Origin: Metopolophium dirhodum
Taxonomy: Eukaryota > Arthropoda > Insecta > Hemiptera > Aphididae
Direction of reading: 5' to 3'
Length of the DNA: 64,000 nucleotides
Assembly: GCF_019925205.1 (NCBI RefSeq)
Contig: NC_083560.1
Coordinates: 94,950,083 to 95,014,082, forward strand
The notes below the pieces were generated by a model. It did no database searches. It saw only the letters and a program-made list of their open reading frames with translations, and had not been told where the DNA came from. Within the stretch, counting starts at the first letter, position 1. Every line of letters starts with the position of its first letter. Positions 44,901 to 56,900 of the stretch are shown in pieces. Both the position numbers and the translations under genes were made by a program.

Positions 44901-47900
44901 TATTTTTAAAATTTTATCGTGTATAGAAAATGCAAATATAAACAACCAGTGAAAATTTCATGTATATGCGTTCATTTGTTTTAGAGTTACACCAAAACCC
45001 AAAATCGATTTTCTCAAAAATAGATTTTGCGTACAAATTCCCGTTTTATCTTGTTTTTCATGGCGCTTTTGATAACTACTGGGAAATTTACTGTTGAAGA
45101 AAATCTAAGTATTTTTACTGTCCTAAAAGGTGATGACAGACACAAAAAAATTTTAAATTTAAAAATAAAAAAACATATCATTGTAAAATCAATACATTCA
45201 TCGTTCCACTCAGAATCTAAAAAACTTCGCCTAATGTGGATTAATTTAATTATTTTTATAATATATGCGACCTATTAATGCGGTGTATGTTGTTTTAAGA
45301 TAAAAATAGAATTTATAGAACTATTTTTTTAAATTAGACGCTTTATTTAACATTACCTATACCTATTTTAGGTTTTTTTTTCAAAACTCGTTTCTACATA
45401 GATCAATCATTTATAACCCGGTCACTATAATTCCCCAAAATGTAATCTGAGCTCAGAGATAAAGAGGTAAATTTAAATAATTAATATACTATTATAAAAT
45501 AAATGTACAATACACAATGTATATTTTTTATTCCGTGGCTTTTAATAACGACTACTGCTTTATACTTTTATGTCCATTATAATATTGCGAATGGTATAGT
45601 AAAATGAATAATTTGTCTGTCATGGGCATTGCCCATATCGCACGCATGCGATTCTAAATACATTACCCTCCAGCTCGCACGCACGACCTATACCTATATT
45701 GTGTTATGCACCTCAAAGTGGGAATTAAAAAATGTTGATACAATTTGGATATCATCGGTCGACGGTCGTCTGTTATATACATTTAGGCACTGTTGTACAT
45801 TTTATTATATATCATTGTATCTAGAAGAAAATATGTATCGCATTTTAACTTATCTATAGATAAAAATAATTTTAAGTATTTATTTATATACATTTACTAA
45901 ATACAATTTTTATATATGAGATCAATTTATTATCTAGAACATTTTTTGTTACATTTTGTGTGACTTGGTTAATATTTCCATGTTCTTTAAATATCTTTTG
46001 TGTACCTACTTAAATTAATTACGTGTTTTACTGTAGTTATTTTGTAAAATATTGTTCATTATTGTTCATTATTGTTCATTATTGTTCATATTCATCTGTA
46101 CCTAAACACTGATTGGAAACCGTAGGTATTTAATACATTCGTATTAAAACGAGTGTAAAAATCGAAACTTATTTATTATATATTATATTATTATATTAAA
46201 GTATAGCAAAAATATTATTTTACAAATGCAATTTTAAATCATTTTGTATTATGAATTTATGATGTAAATCATAATATGTTTTTTTTATATGTAGATAAGT
46301 GTGGTTATCTTTTAGCTATTATCTAGATAAAATTCAAATTAATTATTTGTTATCTTGTGTGGATAATGCTTAGGTTATTAATCTTTGCACAGCATTACAA
46401 ATAAGACATTCGGAGCGCGGTTTATACTTTATGTTATGCCTCACGCCAGCAGGTCGAATATCATAAAAGTTAAACGAGTATATTAATATTATTATTATGT
46501 AATGGTTTTTCTTTTTATTCCTCAGTTAAAGTGCTGTAAATACTCGTCTTCTTCGGTGCGACTGTCGAAAAAAATTTCTTTGTAAACTTTACGTTTAATT
46601 TTTACGTGCACAGGTACGAGCCGGTGTATACATTATTAAACGCATATACATACCCGTATATACCCTTATATACGCATATTTAAGCGTCTTATCTAGAAAG
46701 TTTGTAAATCTCAAGTTGTATATAATATGCATGTATCGCACTGTATACATGTATATAGTAATTAGATATAACTTGTATAACCTTAATGTTTAATTTAAAT
46801 ATGCATATTAATTATATACGCTATATTTATGCGGCGTTATCCGTGCTGTGTGGGTAGGTAACCTACCTAAAGGTTATTTTTCGGTTTGATCCTTGTTACT
46901 ACGTAGGTATTTAGGATTTTCAAACTTTCTAGACACACTATAAAATTATTGTTACCATTATTACATAGGTAATGCACGGTATACGATTATCGCAGTTAGA
47001 TTATCGGATCAAAATATGTACGTGACATAATGCGTGCCACGACTTTTTGGAACTTACAAAACGGTCTGTTTACAGCTGGAGTACATTATAATATGTGAAA
47101 AAGTCGACCAAGCATTCTAGCAAACACCGCGTATACGACAAGACTAATTATTCCTGATTAACCGTAGTGCGCGTTCAATACACAGTTAATATTGGTACCT
47201 ATAGGTATATATATTATATGGTTACATATTTGATATTATCAATGTCCGACGCTCTTGATTCATCGATCAATCCAAAAGTAATCGCAACCACCATACGGCA
47301 AATTGCAAATGAAATTCAATTCAATTCTATATACCTATATCTATACTTTATTTGTCAGACAGGAATACCTGGATACATTTCCAAAGTACCTACCCGATTT
47401 TTTTAAAGTTCAAATGGTGAAATCAAATTATTTGATATTGTTACTCGTTTTTATTTGGTACGCATTTACTTTTAAAATCAATAATATGAAAATCAGTAGT
47501 AGACAATACATTTTATTGTGGTTTGGGAATAATAATTTTCACAAATTGTAAAACGATTGCAATTCTCCCCCTTAAAAAATTATAATAATAATATAATATT
47601 TTATACTTTAATTTTATTGTCACTGACTTGTCTGAAACTCTTTTTGATATTACTTTATGAATAATCCCAAATTATTTGCTACGTGTGCCGCAAAGACCGA
47701 ATATAAAAATCAAATCAAATATAATTGTGTTCTTGAACTTTCAAAATTATACCTACTTCGCTACCCCAACACTAAAATTATCTTTAAGATTCTTTACTAC
47801 ACAATCTGATTCACAGTGGCAACGCCCCTTTCATAAGAGAAACATATTTATTTATATAAAGTATAGAAGTAAAAACAAGTCTGAGGCTCCAACCTTTATA

Positions 47901-50900
47901 AAAAAATTAGACACAGTTAATTATAATTTTAAATTACAATATTATAATGATAAAAGTACCTATTGCAAAATATGATTATCAACGAAACTCAGTTTTAAAA
48001 AAATTCATATACCTATCGTTTTAGGACCAATATAGTTCTCTTATACCGCTCTCCAATTACAATCGTAAAACTTCAGAACAAATCAATTGTAAAAAAAATG
48101 TATCATACATTTACTGCAGGGTATGACGCGTTCAAGTATCTGCAATGTTCAAACGCAGTGTCTAGTAAAACTTTTTTTTTTTTATTTTACACAATAATAT
48201 ATACAATCTGTACAATTATGCACAATTAGCATATTTGAAGAGGTTTAAAATAATACGTGAGTACATGAGTAAGAAGCCACCCACTAATGGCACTTAACTG
48301 GGCTCTAGTAAAACTAAAAATTTATTTTGACTCTAAGGTAATAATAATATAATATAAATAAATCGAATTCAAAATATTTTGGGTATGTTTAAATGTTATA
48401 TTAAATATATTATAATATATTTTGATATCAATTACCTATGCTATAGATGAACAAACACAAATCAAAATTTTGTAAGCTTATACACGTTAATATGTATACA
48501 CATAAAGAATGATGTTATTGGTGTGGCAAGGATTTAAGTATTAAACTAAACGAATACAGCTTCAAATTTATTGTATTTATAGTCAGATCTTATTCAATAT
48601 TACACAATTTGATTTTTTTTAACCACGTTTGTATAGATAACATATAACTATAATATCCGTATGGGCGAGTGTATGGGTGATAAAATATTTTTGTTGCTCG
48701 TTTCGATGATTATCATTTTTATGTGAAAACTATACAAATATCTGTACTAATTGGTATTTTTACGATGTGTCCTACATTTTTTTTAGTAGGAACTTCCTTG
48801 TCAATTGGTTTGTTTTTTTTACTCATAAACTAAGAATAAGCTATTTGACCTTTTCCAAGTTACTATAGCACTTAGCCGGGGATAGGAAAAACGGTCTTAA
48901 ATATTTATTCGAATACCTATCCTATATATGCCTTACATATTTAGTATAGGATCAATAATATATTGAATTTGTATGATGTATTATGACAGTGGGCTATATG
49001 CAATAAAATAGTATTTAATAATAAACACATTATTAACTGAATAGTATAACCTTATTTAATGTAATATAATACATAATATGAGCACTTATAAAATATATAT
49101 AAGAAAACATATTATATTAAAATTATAGGTACTAAGTAATGTAGTTTCTCCAACCCACGGAAAAAACGAAATTTTTATTTAATTCCAAAATTATGAAATT
49201 ATAATCAAATACACTAAAGGCGTTAGTAATTATTTGTCTAATATGTAGGTAGGTAGTTAAGATATAAGATAACGTTTATTTATTAAATTTGAATTATTAA
49301 AAAATAATATTAAATTTAATAAAATTAGTATAAGTGTGTATTATTTTTAACGGTTTACAATGTCACACGCTATTATATAATCATTTATAGTATATGCTAC
49401 ATACTAAATTGATTATAACACAACGAAACCAACATCTGACATTAAATTTTTTTTTTTTATTTATTAACCCGCGGCAATTTAGGCCATTGGATAGTTTTTT
49501 TTTTTTCAACAGCGAGGGAGAAAGTACAGTAGTAGGTTTTAACACGCGAATTTTAGTTTGTCAGAATTTTCAAGTAGGCACCCGTTGGTATCTGCCATGC
49601 CCGGGTGGGGGATGGCGGCCTCTCTTCAGACACTGTGACTGCCCGAAAAGAAGTGCCACCCGTGGCCGAGGTTCGAACCGGCGACGGTGCGCGTCGCAAC
49701 TGTACCTTTTAGCCCGCTCGGCCACTCCGTCCCCCCATTAAAAAATTGAATAAGTTTGTAAGAAAATATTTAATACTGTACATTTATACTGTAATATCAG
49801 CGTATAGAAAAATAACAAGTTTCATAAAACTCTAGGGCACTATAAAATATATATTAATTAATTAATATTCTGCACTTGTATATGCGTTAAACGTTTATAT
49901 TAAATTATTATTAGATTAGTTACTAATGATTTTGTTTTGTATTTTTATTATAGGGATCTGAAGATTCAGACGTTATAACAAATACAGCGGACCTGTCTCT
50001 GGGCATTGAAAAAGAAGCGCTGCGGCGCGAAAATGAGCACAGAGCTCGTTCACAACTACTTAACAGTCGTGTAAGTATATATGAAAAACAAATACTATAA
50101 TATTTTTATTTTTAACAACATTAAATTAATTGAAAATAGCAGCATTACGAATAGCAACGTAATGGGTACTGGATAGGTGATATTGATTGACACGATGAAT
50201 GATGAATACTATTTTTAAACAGTTTAAAAATATAAAACAAATTAACTTCTTTAAAATAGTCGTTTATTATGATTTTGTTACTACTACCCAAAACAACTAA
50301 AAATAGTACAAATCATAATTTTGCTGTCGACTATTATATAAGTACTTTAAAGGTCTAAAATTCATTTTAACAAATTTGAACAATAACATGTTTTGAAGTA
50401 GTAGGTACGTGCATATTATTTTATTTATAAATTAAAGTAAAATGTTCCACAAAAATGTTTGTTTTATACAGTTTTACGTTTTCGAAATTTAAATGGTTGT
50501 GCAACTGTTATATTTTTATACGACGGTGTTATATAAGTATGAATTTATGATTTTCAGACAAAACCGGTGGCGTTTGCCGTTCGCACAAATGTCGCATTTG
50601 ACGGTAAAAAGGACGATGACTCACCAATACAAGGCTGTGCGATCACATTTGATATTAAAGATTTTTTGCATATCAAGGTACGGTAGTACGGTTTTATCTA
50701 ATAAAATAAATATCGTAGTGGTACTTTGGTTCTATTAGTTTAATATAAAACAATGCGTTTGTATATTTGTGTAATGAATATTTTTCTACGTACATAAAAC
50801 ACAATTAAATTCTTGACGATACATGTAGTTCTCTGTAGAAACATTTTTACAAGATTATTGTTCGTATTGTATTTTTGTACTTATAACATGTCAGACTGGC

Positions 50901-53900
50901 AGGAAATTGAAGAAAATCTTATGGACCAGCCAGTCAGAAAGTGTTTTAAGTTGTCTGGTTTTTTTTTTTATACATAGCTTAGTCCGAAACAACACTTGGC
51001 ACGATTTATAGTTTCATTTTTTTTTTTACAACATCATACTAAATAAGTAGACATTAGTTTTCAAAGTACAATAATCTTTTATTTTAGCTATAGTTTAGGT
51101 ATTAACCAAGTTTGTTATCTAACACGATTTGTAAAGTTGAATTCAATTAAAAATTATATATATTTAAACCTAGAATAATGGTTAATGACAATATATTTTA
51201 TAAGATTAATTACAAAAAGTTAGTTTTGGATTGACATCAACTTTTTATAAATTTAATATTATTTACCAAAAATAAAAAGAATGTAATTTGTACTCTATCT
51301 TGTTTTATTAAATTATTAATTTCATATATTTTGCTTATTTGAAATTATAATATTAAGATTTAAGAGGATGTCAGCGCACTATTGGTTTTCTCTCTGGCCC
51401 ACGCGCAACATAGACAAAACGCATTTGCGTAGAATCGTTTTTTCCAGTAATTCGTTTTTAAGTAATCTTAGAGTAAAATCACCCATTACAAAAAAGATAG
51501 AGAATAATATTTTTGAGGGAATGTCGATTATATCGATCATATCGATTTCTCTAAATATTGTTTCAAAACAATTTAAACATCATTTAAATTTACAACATTA
51601 TTTTGTTTATTTTGAAACTCAAATACAAAGTCAAATAACAATACAATCTAAAATCAATATGACATTCCCTCAAAAATATTATTCTCTATCTTTTTTGTAA
51701 TGGGTGATTTTACTCTAAGATTACTTGAAAACATAGAAAAAACGATTCTGCGCAAATGCGTATTGTCTATGTCGAGCGTGGGTCAAAGAGAGAAAACAAA
51801 TAGTGCGCTTACATCCTCTTAAGGAATATTTGTTATTAATATTTTAAAACATATTTTCTTATTATATTATGTAAATTAATGGTAGAATTGACAAAAGTTT
51901 GATATAATTTTATATCGTATACCTACATCGAATTGTATAATATTATACAAACACTTTCAAAAATGTTTAACAAATTAATAGTTAGTTTAGAAAAATAAAG
52001 AAATTAATTTAAATATTCGATTCAGTTATTTTAAGCGTCTTAAGACCCATATACTTATAATTTCTATTGCCTTAAACATAATATTTTTAAGAAAAGTATG
52101 ATTATGAAAAATGTATACATATAAATGATCAAAACGGGGATTTTTACACAAAAAGTTTCTTGGCCGTCACCCTTAAACAAAAATACGAAATTCGTCTTTG
52201 TGATTTTATGATATTATATAATATAGTCTACACTGTTGTTATCTCTTGTGAACTGAATTGTATGACATTTTCAAGTGTCCTCAATATGCTTTTCACTACT
52301 TGTACATTCACCTTAGACCACTCTCAAAATATCCACTAGCAAAAATTCCATGATGCAGCCTATATAATGATATAATCATACTGAATATTATTTTTATTTT
52401 TATTGATCCTATACAAAGGCTTAAAAAGGATAGATGCTATACAACAATACAAATAGAATATTATAATGAAATATCGGACTACTGTATACTACTTGCGTCC
52501 CGAATTTATAAGAGCAGGCAACTCATTCTTGTCGTATTTATTGACGGGTTATTTGCGTCCTAAACGATAATTTGATAATTTCGTATCGAAATTACCGCCG
52601 TATCAATATAATTTGACAGCTTGGTACATAAGAAGAAAATAATATATAGATTATAGGTAGGTACATATTGTTAGGTATATTGTAATATCTAAACAAACGT
52701 GTGTGTGTGCAAGCACACACGTATGAAGTGAAACTTCTTTCGTAGTTTTTAGTGATATCTGGGCTTTTCTGAAAATGAACTTGCATGAACTGACAGCATT
52801 TTGGTTCAAGTTCGTGATATAAAAAATGTATTTATTTTGTTTGATTCTTTTTATTTATTCTATTTATTTTATTTACCTTCTTAATTTGTTTTACTTATTA
52901 AAAGATTTTATTTAATAAATGTCATCGTTATGTATTAGTTTTAACCATAGTACAACCTGCAATCGTTTCCATTTTTTTGGTTTAAACAATATGACTTAAA
53001 AACATATTTTTGGTGTCTATTTTATTTATACTAAGCATAATATGACAAAAAAGTAATAATAAAATTGTTAATGCTACATTTTTTTTCTCATCATTGGAGA
53101 AAAATGGCTGCGGCCTTCTTATCAACTATCTTATAGGACGCAAATAACATGAAATATGATAATATTATATCTAGTAAAATATTATATACAACCAACTGCA
53201 GGCTCGTATACAGAAAAGAAATCGGTTGAGTTACTTGCAAAAAAAATATTTTATTCAACATTTGTTTTTGTTAGTCTTAATTTAGTTAATATTAAAACAA
53301 AAATGGTGTATTTATTAAATGTATTTAATAAATTATAAATAGTATACTCATAGTAAACAAATTATATCTTACATTGTCATGTCAATAAAAAAAACCTTTA
53401 AAACTTTTTTGGGGAGGTATGAACAATCAACCCCCCCTACCCCTCACCAGTTTACTTGCCTGACTACGTAATAGGTATATAATTTAATCGTGTCATCAAA
53501 GAAATTTAATTAGTACTGAAAAACAACCTAATTGGTATTAAACCATACTGAAATATTTACCTATAAAGAAGACTAAAACTATTTAATTTATTTTTGAACT
53601 AGGAAACTCGTGTTCCATAAGCAATTCTGAATAAAGTTTTTTTTCTGCAAACTTATTTATAGAATGTTTTATGTAAGACTGAACTATTTATGAGTATCAA
53701 CACTTTGAACTTTATTTATTAATAAATTATATCATGGAAAAAATTAACTAATGAATTTCAAAATTGTTTGAAAGTACTTTCAAGCTTAAATTTATAAAAT
53801 GCCCATTTAATAGGATGGGTACTATAAAAAATTCTGTTAAAAATGCGGAAATAATAAAATGTTTTTGAAATGATACATATAAAATACTTAATTTATTGTA

Positions 53901-56900
53901 CTATACCCGCTGAAGTGTTTCAAAGTTTTGTGTTCATTCATGATTTATTAAACAAATACATATTAGGTAACCAATAATTATTATTTTTATTGTAGGTATA
54001 TCTACTTTTTTAGTATGTTGGCAGCATTTACAGATTAATGGGTTATTAAATGTAATTGTTCTACTTCTGTCAATAGTAAAACTAGGTGCACTAAAACCCA
54101 ATAATATATATTTAACGTTGTAAAATGAGATTTTATATCAGTGCGATATATAGTAAATCACATGTTGTTGCACCATGTGTTAAAACATTTAATACCGCCA
54201 ATATCGTTGTAACTATGGTGGACAACAAATAGCTTACAGTTGTTAGTAAAATAAAAATATATATTTAAATTTGCATATTATGGTATGACAAACAAAAGCT
54301 CACGAAAAGAGTGCACCGTCTCAAAATACATATATATGATATAACGTTATTCCTAACATAGATGTTTTCGCCAGCCAATTTATTTACAGATTTGTAAAAA
54401 CCATAAAAATATTTATTGGAAAATTAGTTTTTGTAATATTATGTTATTATTATTATTATTGTTTTTTAATCGTTACAGGAGAAATATGACAATAACTGGT
54501 GGATAGGCCGACTGGTGAAAGAGGGCTCTGATGTGGGTTTTATACCATCCCCCGCCAAACTCGAACTCCTGCGTCAGATGAACCCATCACGAAGCTCAAA
54601 AAATCATTCTTCCAAAAACTCATCATCGTCAAACTTAGGTGGTGTAATAAATTACTTGATGTATATTATCTACCCTTAAAAAGAAGAAGGGGGTTGACAA
54701 CAGGGGTCGCCGATGATATCCTTAATTGTGAAAAATACTGTACCTATTATGATTTCAATTTAATTGCTTAACCTCTGTGTGCTACACTGAAAATCACAAT
54801 ATATTCAATTGTGCTTTTCATACAGTTTCTACGACAATATTATAAAAAAGGAATATTGTAATGCTGTCAAATAAATATTGGGCATAAAATATAGACAGAA
54901 TATTTTTAGGAGTATGAAAAACAAATTATGTGTCACGCGAATAAGTGATGAATGAATAAATTAATGTACATACATTTATTTTCGTTTAAGATTCTGAGCT
55001 GATAGACAATTGTATTGGTTTTACAATGATTTGTGTTTTTTTTTATATACAAATTTACCTCAATCTTCATCTTTCAGCGTGCTATCTGTTGCAAATACTT
55101 TATTAAGTTGGTAGGTACTATGAAAGATCAAAAATGTGAAAATTCCAGCTAATTTCTTAATAATTAGAAATAACCAACAAAAAACAGCGGAAAACAGAAA
55201 TATTTAGTCAGCACAAGTTTTTGACAAAATCAATTTAGTTTTGTTGTTGCAATAAAAAAAAAAATTTACGGTCTTGACACCCGAAATGTTCACTAAATAG
55301 TTGTACCAGTATTTTCTAAACATGATATAAATTCCAAAATATCTTAGGGTTTTTTTTTATTTATGTTGATAAGTATTTTGTTCCTCAATCAAAAAACATG
55401 ACAAAAGAATACAAGGTTCAATATAAGTTGTTCCTACAGCAGTTAAAAAATCTCGAAAATACACAGTGACATTTTGTTATTTTTTATAAGACAACATAAC
55501 ATTTTGGTAAAATACGTTAGAAAGTTAAAAAAAACTTCAAATTATTTTACAGATAAAAATCCATAAGATCTTCAATTTTAATATTTCAGTTTTGAAAATG
55601 TAATACGAGGTTCTTCATACATTTTTCTTATATAAGCAATGTATAAATATCGAAAGTACATTTTAATTTTTTTGTGTACTTGCTTACTTATATCTAAACA
55701 AATAATACCAATTTTTCATGAGCCAATTTTAGTTGTTTTATCGTTATTCAAAACATATTAATCATAAAAACATTCCACCGTCACATGTATTATTGTTTTC
55801 TATTGGTACACAATAGAAATTATAAAATATTTAGACTCATTTTACATTTTTATATACCATGAACCAATTCACACCATTTTACGGAATATTGGTTATTACT
55901 TATTGATTTATAAGTTATATGAAATGTCTTTGGCAAAAATTAATTTAACCTACCGAGTTAAGGATACCTATTATATAACATAAACTATCCTTAGGCATAG
56001 GTACTGATCTACCCGAAATCTTCGATCAGAATATTTTTTATGTGTGCAACGATTTATCATTTCATTCAATTTAACACATTCATTACTAAATTGACCTACT
56101 CAATGGCTAGGTACACTCGAAACTAATTTTTACACCATACAATAGAAACTAGTCCCCAGTTTTTTTATTAATCGTATTTAATAATTTTTTTTAAATAATT
56201 AATCATATATATTTTTAACTTATTATGGTTATTAGTACTACATTTGTTAATACAAATATATAATAGGAAGTAAAATAATAATCCAAATATCCGACTACAG
56301 CGATCAGAAATCAAAAAAGGTCAGTAATATATTCAGAAAATCTGTTGTAAAACATTTTAAGTCCTCGGATTCATTCGACTTATCTCCTAAATCTTTATTT
56401 AACTGGAGTTCGTTAAGGATTCTATATTGCTACTTAGTTCGATCTACTCTAAAGTATGGAGCGGTTCTTTGAAGCCCTCAATAATTATCCATGGATTTCG
56501 TAGCGATAGAAATGTTTCAACGCGAATTCCTATCATTTTCTGCTTATTACCTAAAGATCCCTTACCATCCACATGATTACTATACCTTATTTGGAAAATT
56601 TTTAATTTATCCAGTCGTGATAATCGAAGATATATTGCGAGTGTGTTATTTATTTCTAAACTTTTATCTAACTAAATTGATTGTCCTACCCGCCTTTCAC
56701 AAAATAATACGTTTTTAAGTCCCGTCTCGTCATACTAGATACACTCCTGAATCCTCCCTGCTGTATTCCATTTCCTCATCTAATTATCTATTATACGCCC
56801 CTCTCTATCGTATTATTTGTCTTCTTTTATGAAAATAACCTTTAATAATATATAAATTATTCATAAACTGGGTCTTTTATCATTATTATTATTATTTATT

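Larger units (their letters stand above)
8904..49953 (+). other. Ca-beta intron 1 (41 kb), residual sequence
   Basis: The listed repeats and candidate exons lie in this intron. The remaining stretches (8904-12400, 14345-17280, 18065-19455, 20440-23140, 28000-29880, 31205-34135, 37150-39940, 40080-42225, 43325-44800, 45230-48160) are AT-rich and show no supported gene. Slightly GC-richer islands at 28740-28900, 41420-41830 and 46400-46640 could be regulatory; nothing specific is recognised in them. Confidence 0.6.

Noticed and set aside
46051..46090. CRISPR-like array
   Set aside because: Direct 10-bp repeats have no spacers, and the genome is eukaryotic.
49668..49726. tRNA gene on the minus strand
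   Set aside because: A and B boxes are present, but the acceptor and anticodon arms do not pair as a full cloverleaf, and a SINE body with poly(A) follows.
49394..49741. 115-residue open frame
   Set aside because: It is a read through the antisense strand of a tRNA-derived SINE; no conserved protein pattern.
51368..51700. 110-residue open frame
   Set aside because: Lies wholly in the arm and loop of the foldback MITE; no transposase motif.
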